DNA from: Variovorax sp. SG517
GTDB taxonomy: Bacteria > Pseudomonadota > Gammaproteobacteria > Burkholderiales > Burkholderiaceae_C
Assembly: GCF_013376045.1 (NCBI RefSeq)
Contig: NZ_JABMJG010000002.1
Coordinates: 434,001 to 498,000 of the forward strand
Length of the DNA stretch: 64,000 bases
Reading direction: 5' to 3'
Shown here: piece after piece, positions 44,901 to 53,178 of the stretch
Layout of the letters: each line of letters begins with the position of its first letter
Numbering within the stretch: the stretch's first letter is position 1
Program-made: the position numbers and the translations under genes
The notes under the pieces: generated by a model
Told to the model about the DNA's origin: nothing
The model's database searches: none
Seen by the model: only the letters and a program-made list of their open reading frames with translations

Positions 44901-47900
44901 CGGCGTCTTCGAGGCGCATCACGCCCGCGATCACCGCCGCGACGAATTCGCCGACGCTGTGGCCGATCAGCGCATGCGGCCGCGCACCCAGCGCCAGCAG
45001 CCGCCGGGCGAGCGCGTATTCGAGCGCGAAGATCGCGGGCTGCGTGGCGGCGGTGGGCGACAGCGCCTGCGGGTCGTCCGAGAACATGCGCTCGCGCAGG
45101 TCGAAATCCGTCACGCCTTCCAGGGCGGCCATGCAGTCGTCGAAGGCGGCGGCGAACACCGGGTCCTTCGCGTGCAGGTTGCGGCCCATGCCGGCGTACT
45201 GCGCGCCCTGTCCGGGGAACATCAGCACGAGTTGGGGTTCGCTCGAGGCGGCGCGGCCGCTGACGGTGCCGGTCGAGCCGGTGTCTCGCAGGGAGGCCGC
45301 GGCATCGGCCGTGCTGCCGGCCACCACCGCGCGGCGGAAGGCGTGGGCCTTGCGGCCGACCGCGAGGGTGTGGGCCACGTCGGCCAGCGCAAGCTCCGGA
45401 TGGGCTTCGAGGTGCGACGCGAGCTGCCCGGCGGCCACGGCGAGCGCTGCCTCGGAGCGCGCGGAAAGCAGCAGCACCTGCTCGCCCGCAGCGGGCGGCG
45501 AAGCCGGCCGGGGTGGCGCCTCCTCGACGATGACGTGTGCATTGGTGCCGCCGACGCCGAAGGAACTGACGCCCGCGCGGCGCGGCTGGGCGGCGCGCGG
45601 CCACGGCTGCAGGCTCGCGGTCACGTGGAAGGGCGTGCGCGCGAAGTCGATCGACGGGTTCGGCGCGCTGAAATGAACCGTCGGCGGAATCTGCTCGTGG
45701 TGCAGCGCCAGCGCCGTCTTGATGAGCCCGGCCGCGCCCGCCGCCGTGACCATGTGGCCCACGTTGCTCTTGAGCGAGCCCAGCGTGCAGAAGCCCAGCG
45801 CATCGGTGTGCTCGGCATAGGCGACGGCCAGCGCCTCGACCTCGATCGGGTCGCCCATCGGCGTGGCGGTGCCGTGCGCCTCGACGTAGGAGATGCTGCG
45901 CGCGTCCACGTCGGCCGCCGCCAGCGCCGCGCGGATCACCGCGGCCTGTCCGTCGACGCTGGGCGCGGTGAAGCTGGCCTTGGCGCCGCCGTCGTTGTTC
46001 ACGCAAGCGCTGCGCAGCACGGCGTAGATGGTGTCGCCGTCGGCCTGCGCGTCGGCCAGGCGCTTGAGCAGCACCACGGCCGCGCCGTCGCTGAAGACGG
46101 TGCCCTGGGCCTGCGCGTCGAAGCTGCGCGTGTGGCCGTCGGGCGAGAGCATCGAGCCCTCGTTGTAGAGATAGCCGCTGCGCGGCGGGCAGGTGACCGA
46201 GGCGCCGCCCGCCAGCGCCATGTAGCACTGGCCCGTGCGCAGCGCATGGAAGGCGTGCGCCACCGCCACCAGCGAGGTCGAGCAGGCGGTGTGCACGCTG
46301 ACGGCCGGGCCCGTGAGGTTGAGCCGGTTCGCCACCCGCGTGGTGATGTAGTCCTTCTCGTTGGCCAGCATCACCTGGAACTCGCCCACCGGCTCCACCA
46401 AGTCGGGCCGGGTGCTCACGTGGCGCTGGAAATAGGTGGCGTTGTACATGCCGGCGTACACGCCCACCGGGCCCGGAGCCGCGTCGGGCACGTAGCCGGC
46501 GCGCTCCAGGGCTTCCCAGCAGATCTCGAGGAACACGCGCTGCTGCGGGTCCATGAGCTGTGCTTCCTTCGGGCCGATGCCGAAGAAGGCGGCGTCGAAG
46601 TTCTCGATGCCGTCGATCACGCCGCGCGCACGCACGTAGGCCGGGTCGTTGCGCAGGGCCTCGGAGATGCCCGCGTCGAGCGTGGCGTCGTCGAAGAAGC
46701 TGATGGTGTCGCGGCCGGCGACGAGGTTGTCCCAGAACTGCTCCACGTCGGCGGCGCCGGGAAAGCGCCCGGCGGTGGCGATCAGCGCGACGGCGTCTTC
46801 AGCATGGGTGGCCGCTGCGGTCGGTCGATCCTTGGAACCGGCCGCAGCGGCCGTGGCGGGCTGTTCGTCCGCCGGCTGCATCCGCGCACCCATCGCTTTT
46901 GGCGTGGGATTGCGGAAGAAAAGATTGGTGGACAGCGGCGTGCCCGTGCTGCGGCGGAGATCGGCCAGCACCTGCAGCACCAGGAGCGAATCGCCGCCCA
47001 GGTCGAAGAAGTTGTCGTTGCGGCCGACCTTCGAGATGCGCAGCGCGCGGGCGAAGGCATCGCACACCTGCCGTTCGATGGCGCCGCGCGCTTCCTCGAA
47101 AGGCTGCGCGAGCTCGGGGCGTTCGCCGGCCGGCTCGGGCAGCGCCTTGCGGTCGAGCTTGCCGTTGGGGGTGACCGGAAGCCGGTCGAGCCAGACCTGG
47201 GCGGCCGGCACCATGGCCGCGGGCAGGCGCTCGCCGAGATGGGCGCGCAGGGCCTCCCACGACGGCCGTTCTTCTACAGACTGCGAAACCAGATAGGCCA
47301 CGAGGCGCAACTGCCCACTGCTGCCGTCTGGCCGGGCGACCACCGCGCACGACTGCACGCCGGGATGCGAGAGGATCGCCGCCTCCACCTCGCCGGTCTC
47401 GATGCGGTGGCCGTGGATCTTCACCTGGCCGTCGCGCCGGCCGATGAATTCGATGGTGCCGTCCGGCAGCCAGCGCGCGAGATCGCCGGTGCGGTAGAGC
47501 CGGTCGCCAGGGGCGCCGAAGGGGTCGGGCACGAAGCGCGTGGCACTGAGTTCAGGCTGCCGCAGATAGCCGCGCGCCAGCCCGTGGCCGCCGATGCACA
47601 GCTCGCCGACGAAGCCGGTCGGCAGCAGCGCCATCGAGGGACTGAGCACGCGCAGCACGGTGTCCTTGATGGGCCGGCCGAGCGGCACCGAGCGCAGGTC
47701 TTCCGGCAGCGGCGACGCGATGCGGTGCGTGGCCGCGAAGGTGGTGCATTCGGTCGGGCCGTAGCCGTTGCTCAGCGCGAGGCCGGGCAGCGCGGCCAGC
47801 GCGCGGCGCACGTGCGGCACGGAGAGCGCCTCGCCGCCGGTGAAGAGATGCCGCAGGCCCGAAAGATGGGCCGGGTCGTCGTCGACGACGGCATTGAAGA

Positions 47901-49344
47901 GCGCGGCCGTGAGCCATGCGGTGTGCACGTCGTGGCGCGCGATGGTGCGGGCCAGCCCGGCGCCGGTGGGCACGCGTTCGTCATGGATCACGCAGCAGCC
48001 GCCGTTGAGCAGCGGGCCCCAGATTTCCAGCGTGGCCGCATCGAAACCCAGCGGGGCCGCGTGCAGCATGGCGAGGCCGGGCGCGAGCGAAACGTAGTCC
48101 ACGCCCACGACGAGCCGCAGGATCGAGCGATGGCAGATCTCGATGCCCTTGGGCGTGCCCGTCGAGCCCGAGGTGTACATGACGTAGGCCACCGATTCCG
48201 CGTCGATGGCCGGTGGATTCCATGAAGTGCGGTTTTCGTTGTCTTGCTGCTCGTCGACCAGAAAAACGCCGTGATGGGGGGGGACGAGGTGGCGGTGCTC
48301 CTGCGTGGCCAGCACGTGGTGCGCGCCTGCCTCGTCGAGCATGTAGGCGATGCGTTCGGGCGGGTAGTCGGTCGGCACCGGTACGTAGGCGGCGCCGGCC
48401 TTGAGGATGCCGAGCTGGGCGACGATGGCCGCCATCGAGCGGTCGAGCAGCATGCCGACGCTGTCGCCGCCGCGAACGCCCAGGGCCTGGAGGCGCCGGG
48501 CGAGATCGTCGGACTGCCGGTCGAGCTCGCCGTAGCTCATCCGGGCCTCGCCCTGCGCGAGGGCGATGGCGTCGGGCGCCGCCGCGGCCTGCCGGGCGAA
48601 CATGGCGGGCACCGTGAGGGCTGGGTCGATCGGCGAGAGGGCGATGTTCCAGGCGCCGAGTTGCTCCGTACGATGGGCGCGGGGCAGCGTGCGGATGTCG
48701 CCCAGGGCCGCATCGGGGTGGTCGAGCAGGTCTTCGGCGGTGTCGGCGAGTGCCGCGAGCAGCTGCTCGAGCGTGGCGGAGTCGATCAGGCCGGCGGCCG
48801 CGTCGGCGTGCAGCGATGCGGAGGCGGCGTCGAAGCGCAGCCGCAGCGGAGCATCGGTGCCCCGTGTGTCCATTTCTTCGCGCAGCCAGAGCGTCGCGGG
48901 CGCGGCGGCGTGCCGGGGCTTCGGTTCGCTGCGGCGGCCGAGGTCCAGCTCCGCCAGCCAGTGGCCTGCGGGCATGGTGGTGTCGAACGCGACGGTGGTG
49001 GAGAAGCACGCGGGCGTGTTCTGCCCCGCGCCTGCTTCATTCAGTACGGGCCAGAGGCTTCCGAGCCAGCGAGCCTCCAGCAGCAGCCAGGCGCCTACGA
49101 AGAGGGTGTCCGGCAACCGGCCGCCGATGGCCGGCGAGCCGGCCAGGTTCCGCGCGAAATGGGGCGAGAGCGTGGCGGAGGCGGCGTGGCGGCTGGCCGA
49201 TCCTTTCGAATTGGATCGCGACACGAACAGGTCTTCCAGAGCGAGCTCCGGATCGCCTTGGCCTGCCTGCGAAACAGTTTGAATTTCCACGTAAGTATCC
49301 CAAAAGAAATACGACAAAAGTAATTGAGCGAATGGAAAATCCAT
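41932..49344 (-). CDS. hybrid NRPS-PKS-aminotransferase megasynthase, C(partial)-A-T-KS-AT-ACP-AMT
   Basis: The 2470-residue protein contains in order: a C-domain-like N-terminal fragment without HHxxxDG (about 55-225), an A domain (about 240-740), a T domain (Ser786), KS (850-1275; Cys1021, His1157, His1197) and AT (1370-1690; Ser1463, malonyl-type HAFH 1559-1562). An ACP (Ser1798), a linker with a Gln-rich helix (about 1890-1912) and a PLP aminotransferase (about 1975-2460; Lys2253 in TYGKVIGGG) follow. It should activate an amino acid, extend it with malonate and convert the beta-keto group to an amine. The pocket code reads D-A-L-W-F-G-G-T-F-K, near the valine-type code DAFWIGGTFK as I recall it. 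The ATG at 49344 lacks a clear RBS; an in-frame GTG at 49290 is an alternative. Confidence 0.93.
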   Translation of the reverse strand: MDFPFAQLLLSYFFWDTYVEIQTVSQAGQGDPELALEDLFVSRSNSKGSASRHAASATLSPHFARNLAGSPAIGGRLPDTLFVGAWLLLEARWLGSLWPVLNEAGAGQNTPACFSTTVAFDTTMPAGHWLAELDLGRRSEPKPRHAAAPATLWLREEMDTRGTDAPLRLRFDAASASLHADAAAGLIDSATLEQLLAALADTAEDLLDHPDAALGDIRTLPRAHRTEQLGAWNIALSPIDPALTVPAMFARQAAAAPDAIALAQGEARMSYGELDRQSDDLARRLQALGVRGGDSVGMLLDRSMAAIVAQLGILKAGAAYVPVPTDYPPERIAYMLDEAGAHHVLATQEHRHLVPPHHGVFLVDEQQDNENRTSWNPPAIDAESVAYVMYTSGSTGTPKGIEICHRSILRLVVGVDYVSLAPGLAMLHAAPLGFDAATLEIWGPLLNGGCCVIHDERVPTGAGLARTIARHDVHTAWLTAALFNAVVDDDPAHLSGLRHLFTGGEALSVPHVRRALAALPGLALSNGYGPTECTTFAATHRIASPLPEDLRSVPLGRPIKDTVLRVLSPSMALLPTGFVGELCIGGHGLARGYLRQPELSATRFVPDPFGAPGDRLYRTGDLARWLPDGTIEFIGRRDGQVKIHGHRIETGEVEAAILSHPGVQSCAVVARPDGSSGQLRLVAYLVSQSVEERPSWEALRAHLGERLPAAMVPAAQVWLDRLPVTPNGKLDRKALPEPAGERPELAQPFEEARGAIERQVCDAFARALRISKVGRNDNFFDLGGDSLLVLQVLADLRRSTGTPLSTNLFFRNPTPKAMGARMQPADEQPATAAAAGSKDRPTAAATHAEDAVALIATAGRFPGAADVEQFWDNLVAGRDTISFFDDATLDAGISEALRNDPAYVRARGVIDGIENFDAAFFGIGPKEAQLMDPQQRVFLEICWEALERAGYVPDAAPGPVGVYAGMYNATYFQRHVSTRPDLVEPVGEFQVMLANEKDYITTRVANRLNLTGPAVSVHTACSTSLVAVAHAFHALRTGQCYMALAGGASVTCPPRSGYLYNEGSMLSPDGHTRSFDAQAQGTVFSDGAAVVLLKRLADAQADGDTIYAVLRSACVNNDGGAKASFTAPSVDGQAAVIRAALAAADVDARSISYVEAHGTATPMGDPIEVEALAVAYAEHTDALGFCTLGSLKSNVGHMVTAAGAAGLIKTALALHHEQIPPTVHFSAPNPSIDFARTPFHVTASLQPWPRAAQPRRAGVSSFGVGGTNAHVIVEEAPPRPASPPAAGEQVLLLSARSEAALAVAAGQLASHLEAHPELALADVAHTLAVGRKAHAFRRAVVAGSTADAAASLRDTGSTGTVSGRAASSEPQLVLMFPGQGAQYAGMGRNLHAKDPVFAAAFDDCMAALEGVTDFDLRERMFSDDPQALSPTAATQPAIFALEYALARRLLALGARPHALIGHSVGEFVAAVIAGVMRLEDAARLVARRGALMQAQPAGAMLSVRLGAAQLAERLGPQLSLASENSPTACVAAGPFDAIAALQSALEAEGIPSRPLQTSHAFHSAMMDAAVAPFEALVAKVALSAPQIRIHSTLTGKPLDDAEATSPSYWARHLRGTVRFSPAVRGAMAQTANPLFVEAGPRNTLSTLVRQHGASNAFALLHVEPGGLADEARTLRLALGRLWTCGADIELSRLTARAGAQRVRLPTTPFERKRCWVDIASSSDVSAAAAAPAAATPTPFVPPVSLEPIVTAATPSPLPPPSGGSSVDTRLRALFEDISGLDMAQAEGQAPFGELGLDSLTLTQAATQIKKHFKVNVSFRQLMENYRGFDALSAFLRESLPPEAAPAPVAAAAAAPAETAVSVSRMAPQQPVPVAMPVYMPMQGSAVMGEAQLPQLISQQMELMRQQLALLSGAVPAAPLVTLQPVMPAQAAPAAAPATQASPASAEEPAQPVRYDVSKAFGAIARIHTQRTTEPSGRQKARLAAFVRRYVERTRKSKEFTEANRAHMADPRVVNGFRPITKEITYQIVIERSKGSRMWDLDGNEYVDALNGFGMNMFGWQPDFVQEAVRRQLDAGYEIGPQHPLAAEVTALVCELTGNDRAGLCNTGSEAVMAALRIARTVTGRSTVVVFTGSYHGTFDEVLVRAGKGGKGLSAAPGVMSGMFGDIRVLDYGTPEALAFIRENADDLAAVLAEPVQSRRPDFQPREFLHELREITAQNGCCLIFDEVITGFRTALGGAQEFFGVRADLATYGKVIGGGFPVGVIAGKREFMDALDGGAWQYGDDSIPGVGVTYFAGTFVRHPLALAAAKASLAHLKEAGPSLQSGLNASTTAMAAELTGWCREVGAPIEVRHFASLWRVSWLEDHPLQDLLFAMMRSRGVHILDNFPCFLTSAHSAEDIAFIQRAFKESVAEMQESGFLPRRAIPVTGFDIHKPAEEGSVLARDIDGQPFWYVPDTAPASHALVNGKAAA

Positions 49345-49865
49345 TCGCGCAATTAAGAATGAGAAGCTGGAACCTGTTTTTTCGTGTGTTCATCCTAGGG
49401 TGTTTCCCGCAGCCGATGTGTGTACTTTAGGCCCTGGTTACAACTGGATAATGTTATTTCTGAAACGTACTACCCGAATCGTCCAGTACGAGGTAACTGA
49501 TGCGCCATCGGTGGTGAAAAAGCGGTCCAGCGGCCCATCTCGGGTGCCGCAAGAGCGCGGTCGAGGAGGGGTACTCCTGGGGAGACTTCAGGCGGAACAA
49601 GGGGGCGGCAAGAGGGAAAGGAGGGGCGAGGGGCGCCTCGGCGGGCCGCCGCGCCGCCGTCTCGGGCGCGGGCCTCGCTTCACCTGCGAGCGAGGCGGAA
49701 AGTGCACCGGAAGTGTGTCGAAAAATGAAACATCCTCCCAGAGCCGACTGTTATGAATTGCCGATGCCTGTAACCGTATAAGAAATATCTGTACAAAATC
49801 AGGAAATTGAAAAAACTGGTGAGGATGCGCTGTTCGCGCCAAATCCAATTCACCAGGTCCTGACA
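49345..49865. other. 521-base divergent gap: promoter region of megasynthase and methyltransferase genes
   Basis: The left part (49345-49500) is AT-richer than its surroundings and must hold the promoter of the whole minus-strand megasynthase/exopolysaccharide operon. It contains CGTACT at 49466-49471 and AGTACG at 49485-49490, a perfect 6-bp inverted repeat. The middle (49600-49634) is G-rich on the plus strand with four G-tracts, followed by a GC hairpin (GCCTCGC 49672-49678 with GCGAGGC 49690-49696). The right part (49740-49865) is AT-rich again and probably holds the methyltransferase promoter. No convincing gene is seen. Confidence 0.6.
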
Positions 49866-50771
49866 ATGCTCGGCGACATCCTATTACCCGATGTAGTTCT
49901 GGAGCGCCGCGGCCATTATCTGGAATCAATTCTTCCCGGTAATTCGGATGCATTGACAGCCAACGCGATCTACTTCGGCAACGAGGCGTGGGCGCGGGAA
50001 TATCTGGGCTCCTGCCACCGGGACGAACACTTCCGCCGCCGCTGGCTGGCCGCCTGTGGCGACTGGACGGACAAGGTCGTCATCGACCTGGGCTGCGGGC
50101 CGGGCAATGTCTTCGCAACGCTGGGCGGCATGCCGAAATTGCTCATTGGCGTCGACGTGGCAGCGGGCTCGCTGGAACTTGCCGCGATCGAGGGCTACAT
50201 CGCGGTGCTGGCGGATGCCGCGCACACGCCGTTCCGCTCGCAGGTGGCGGACATCGTCGCCATCAATGCCACGCTGCATCACTGCGACGACATGAAGGCG
50301 GTGCTGGAGGAAGGCGCCCGCCTGGTGAAGCCCGGCGGCCTGCTGGTCACCGACCACGATCCCCAGTTGACGGCTTGGGACTACCGTGGGCTGGCCCGCC
50401 TGCTGTGGAACATGCGCCTGTGGGTCTACCGTGCGATGGGGCGCGGCTTCCACAAGACCGGCAGCCGGCAGTCGTGGTGGCTGCGCACGGCAATACACCA
50501 CCGGCCCGGCGATGGCGTGACCAGGGAGCTCTTCGAAGCCACGCTGGCGCCGCTGGGCTTCGAGGTGCGCGTGCATCCGCACAACCACCAGGCGGGGGCC
50601 CGCGTCCTGGATGGAGAGGCCGGGCCGATGCAGTGGAAGTACCGCCTGGGCAGCCTGCTGTCGGGCCGCGACCCCGGCGCGCCCTCCAGCGCGCTCTCGC
50701 TGATGTGCATCGCCAGGCGCACGCGAGCGAAAAACCCCGCGGCCGGCCGATCGCCCGGCCACTGCTGGTAG
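49866..50771 (+). CDS. class I SAM-dependent methyltransferase
   Basis: The 301-residue protein has the SAM-binding motif VVIDLGCGPGNVFATLGG near residues 71-88, an acidic strand end LIGVDVAAGSLELA near residue 93, LADAAHTPFRSQVADIVAINATLHH near residue 116 (abbreviated: DAAHTPF, DIVAINATLHH), and LVKPGGLLVTDHD near residue 153. The C-terminal half is basic and aromatic. The target is unknown. It is divergent from the megasynthase operon, so it could modify the peptide-polyketide or a sugar, but that rests on position only. Confidence 0.85.
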   Translation: MLGDILLPDVVLERRGHYLESILPGNSDALTANAIYFGNEAWAREYLGSCHRDEHFRRRWLAACGDWTDKVVIDLGCGPGNVFATLGGMPKLLIGVDVAAGSLELAAIEGYIAVLADAAHTPFRSQVADIVAINATLHHCDDMKAVLEEGARLVKPGGLLVTDHDPQLTAWDYRGLARLLWNMRLWVYRAMGRGFHKTGSRQSWWLRTAIHHRPGDGVTRELFEATLAPLGFEVRVHPHNHQAGARVLDGEAGPMQWKYRLGSLLSGRDPGAPSSALSLMCIARRTRAKNPAAGRSPGHCW

Positions 50772-50847
50772 CCTCCCGGATTCTTCGAGCGTAGCCGCGG
50801 GGCACCGGGGCGCGCGAGATCCAGGTCATCCAGGAAGGAATCCGCTA

Positions 50848-51597
50848 GTGGTTGTTGTGACAGGAAGGAACTGGCGTGCCGGCGTGGTGCTGGCCGCGGC
50901 ATTGATGGTGGCGGCGTGCTCCACGTCGCCCAAGGCACCGGTGGCAGGGCCGGGCGAATACGTCGTCCAGCCGGGCGACACGCTCTACCGCATCGCGTCG
51001 AAGTCTGGCCGTTCGCCGGGCGACATCGCACGCTGGAACAACCTGCAGGACCCGGACAAGCTGGAAGCAGGGCAGGTGCTGCGCGTGGTGCCGCCGGGCG
51101 GCGGCGCTTCTTCCGGGGCATCGCCCGAACCGTCTGCGGGCAGGAGCCCGGGCGCGGAGCGTCCCGAACGCGCCGAGCGCCCCAGGCCTCCCAGGGCCGC
51201 GGCGCCGGAGCCGGCCGCGCCGCCCGCATCGAGACGCAGCGACTGGGCCTGGCCCGCGCCGGGCCAGGTGATCACGGGCTTCAACGGCAGCAGCAGCAAG
51301 GGCATCGACATCGGCGGCAACACCGGCGACCCGGTGGCGTCCATCGGCGCGGGCAAGGTGGCGGTGACGGAAACGATGCGCGGCTATGGCAGCGTGGTCA
51401 TGGTCGACCACGGCGGCTCGTACATGTCGGTCTACACCAACCTGCGCTCGGTTCAGGTCAAGCAGGGCCAGCAGGTGAAGCAGGGCCAGAAGCTCGCCGA
51501 GATCGGCAGCCCGGACGCCGGACGCGCCAGGCTGCACTTCGAGATCCGCTACCGCGGCAATGCCGTCGATCCGCGCCAGTACCTGCCGGCACGGTAG
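50848..51597 (+). CDS. NlpD-like LysM/LytM (M23) lipoprotein
   Basis: The 249-residue protein has a signal peptide with a lipobox MVAAC near residues 26-31. A LysM domain follows (GEYVVQPGDTLYRIASKSGRSPGDIARWNNL, abbreviated: YVVQPGDTLYRIA, IARWNNL), then a Pro/Ala/Glu linker and a LytM/M23 domain (KGIDIGGN.. LHFEIRYRG.. PRQYLP). The metal-site histidine before GIDI is missing (SSSKGID) and the usual YAH motif reads YTNL, so it is probably an inactive activator of amidases, as NlpD is. Translation starts at GTG with AGGAAGGA upstream. Confidence 0.88.
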   Translation: MVVVTGRNWRAGVVLAAALMVAACSTSPKAPVAGPGEYVVQPGDTLYRIASKSGRSPGDIARWNNLQDPDKLEAGQVLRVVPPGGGASSGASPEPSAGRSPGAERPERAERPRPPRAAAPEPAAPPASRRSDWAWPAPGQVITGFNGSSSKGIDIGGNTGDPVASIGAGKVAVTETMRGYGSVVMVDHGGSYMSVYTNLRSVQVKQGQQVKQGQKLAEIGSPDAGRARLHFEIRYRGNAVDPRQYLPAR

Positions 51598-51604
51598 GAA
51601 GGGT

Positions 51605-51637
51605 GGGGCCGGACGCGTTCGAGGGCGTCCTGGCCCC
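51605..51637 (+). terminator. strong hairpin after the NlpD-like gene
   Basis: GGGGCCGGACGC at 51605-51616 pairs with GCGTCC-t-GGCCCC at 51625-51637 around the loop GTTCGAGG, giving a 12-bp stem with one bulged T, eight bases after the stop codon. No T-tract follows, so it is a hairpin-type terminator or 3' stabiliser. Confidence 0.55.
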
Positions 51638-51746
51638 GGCCCCTCGCGTCCTGCTCTGGCGAACGGCATCCCCCGAATTGGCGATACCGCGACGCCCGCG
51701 AAGTACGCAGACTTCCGCTCCTGATTCTGTATACATGGGGGCGTAG

Positions 51747-51929
51747 ATGGAAGTCGTGCACTGGGTGTTCCTCGTTCTTGGCAGCGCGCTGGCCCTGACC
51801 ACGCAGTGGTTCCTGATCGCGCCGTTCAGCCTGGACTGGCAGCCGCTGCGCGCGCAGATCGTCGCGCAGGCCACCCAGGCGGCCGCGCTGCTGGAAGAGT
51901 GCGCCGCGACGGCCGACTCCACTGCCTAG
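51747..51929 (+). CDS. small single-pass membrane protein of unknown function
   Basis: The 60-residue frame has one clear membrane segment at residues 4-27 (VHWVFLVLGSALALTTQWFLIAPF in short: FLVLGSALALTTQWF). An amphipathic Ala/Gln-rich helix then ends with ECAATADSTA. GGGGG lies 5-10 bases before the ATG. It stands alone between the hairpin after the NlpD-like gene and the SbcD-like gene. I do not recognise it; the ORF may be real, but it is short. Confidence 0.45.
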   Translation: MEVVHWVFLVLGSALALTTQWFLIAPFSLDWQPLRAQIVAQATQAAALLEECAATADSTA

Positions 51930-52044
51930 CCGCCGGGCCCCGCACGGGGGCGGCGGTCGACGTCGGACCTGAGCGCGCCATCTAAGATGCGCACTCTTCT
52001 CGAACGACGTATGCAGACGCGGTAGGCAAAGGGGGCCACGACGC

Positions 52045-53178
52045 ATGATTTCTTTGCTCCACACCGCGGACTGGCAGATCGGCCGCGTTTTCTCCCAATT
52101 CGAACCCGACGACGCCGCCGCGCTGTTCGAGGCGCGCTTCAAGGCGGTGGAACGGCTGGCCGCCATCGCGGCCGAGCGCAAGGTCGATGCCGTGCTGGTC
52201 GCGGGCGACGTGTTCGATCTGCAGACCGTGTCGGACAAGACCATCCGGCGCATGTTCAACGCCATGCAGGGCTTCGCGGGGCCCTGGCTGCTGATCCCGG
52301 GCAATCACGATTCGGCGCTGAGCGAATCCGTCTGGAGCCGCGCGCAGCGGCTGGGGGCCATCGCGCCGAACATCGTCTGCTGCCTGGAGCCCAGGCCCCA
52401 TGTGGTGGCGGGCAAGTTCACGCTGCTGCCCGCGCCACTCACGCAACGCCACACCTACGGCGACCTCACCGAGTGGTTCGCCACCGCGGAGCTGGAAGAC
52501 GAAAGCCTGCCCCGCATCGGCCTCGCGCACGGCAGCGTGCAGGGCATCCTGCCGGAGGACATCGACTCGACCAACCCCATCGCCGCCGGGCGCGCGGCCC
52601 AGGCTCGGCTCGACTACCTCGCGCTCGGCGACTGGCACGGCACGCGGCGGATCGACGATCGCACTTGGTACTCGGGCACGCCTGAGACCGACCGCTTCCG
52701 GGCCAACGATTCGGGCCAGGCGCTGCTCGTGGGCATCGAGGGCGCTGGCGCGGTGCCGGTGGTCGAGCCGGTGCGCGTGGGCCAGTTCGACTGGCAGCAG
52801 TGGGAGCCGCGGCTCGCGGTGCCTTCCGACATCGACGAGCTGGTGCGCAAGCTGGAGCAGATCGGCAGCGGCGACGTGCTGCAGCTGCGCGCCCAGGGCA
52901 CCTGCGACCTTGCCGGCCACGACCGGCTGAGCGCCGCGCTCGATGCAGCCCGCGCCAGGGCCCGCGCGCTGGTATGGGATGGCGAGGCGCTGCGGCTGGA
53001 GCCGACCGAGGACGACATCCAGGCGCTGCATGCCGACGGCTTCGTCGGCGAGGCGCTGCAGGCATTGCGCGAGCAGCAGGGCGACGCCGATGCGGAACTG
53101 GCACGCGACGCGCTGCTCACGCTCGCGCGCATCCTCGGCGCGCAGCAGGGTTCCTCGCACGCGGGAGCCAGCGCATGA
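52045..53178 (+). CDS. SbcD/YhaO-like metallophosphoesterase (DNA repair exonuclease subunit)
   Basis: The 377-residue protein has the Mre11/SbcD phosphoesterase motifs: LHTADWQIG near residue 5 (D-x-H variant with Trp-Gln), VAGDVFDLQTV near residue 52, PGNHDSAL near residue 85, GLAHGSVQG near residue 159 and GDWHGTRR near residue 193. The second His of motif I (usually DxH) is Gln here, as in YhaO-like proteins. It overlaps the SbcC-like gene (ATGA), so the two proteins form a nuclease-ATPase complex that probably processes DNA ends. Confidence 0.88.
   Translation: MISLLHTADWQIGRVFSQFEPDDAAALFEARFKAVERLAAIAAERKVDAVLVAGDVFDLQTVSDKTIRRMFNAMQGFAGPWLLIPGNHDSALSESVWSRAQRLGAIAPNIVCCLEPRPHVVAGKFTLLPAPLTQRHTYGDLTEWFATAELEDESLPRIGLAHGSVQGILPEDIDSTNPIAAGRAAQARLDYLALGDWHGTRRIDDRTWYSGTPETDRFRANDSGQALLVGIEGAGAVPVVEPVRVGQFDWQQWEPRLAVPSDIDELVRKLEQIGSGDVLQLRAQGTCDLAGHDRLSAALDAARARARALVWDGEALRLEPTEDDIQALHADGFVGEALQALREQQGDADAELARDALLTLARILGAQQGSSHAGASA

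Noticed and set aside
44362..48225. A 1287-codon plus-strand open frame opposite the first megasynthase
   Set aside because: GC-rich third positions leave long frames on the opposite strand. Its translation is low-complexity Arg/Ala/Gly/Gln sequence without domains, and the minus-strand gene has complete catalytic motifs.
49500..49750. A small plus-strand coding gene in the divergent gap
   Set aside because: The frame starting at 49400 is Arg/Gly-rich without homology or ribosome-binding site and overlaps the G-rich structured leader.
52800..53174. An extended start of the SbcC-like gene inside the SbcD-like gene
   Set aside because: The extra residues are the out-of-frame reading of the SbcD-like gene; the conserved KLQRLRIENFKLF start follows the ATG at 53175.
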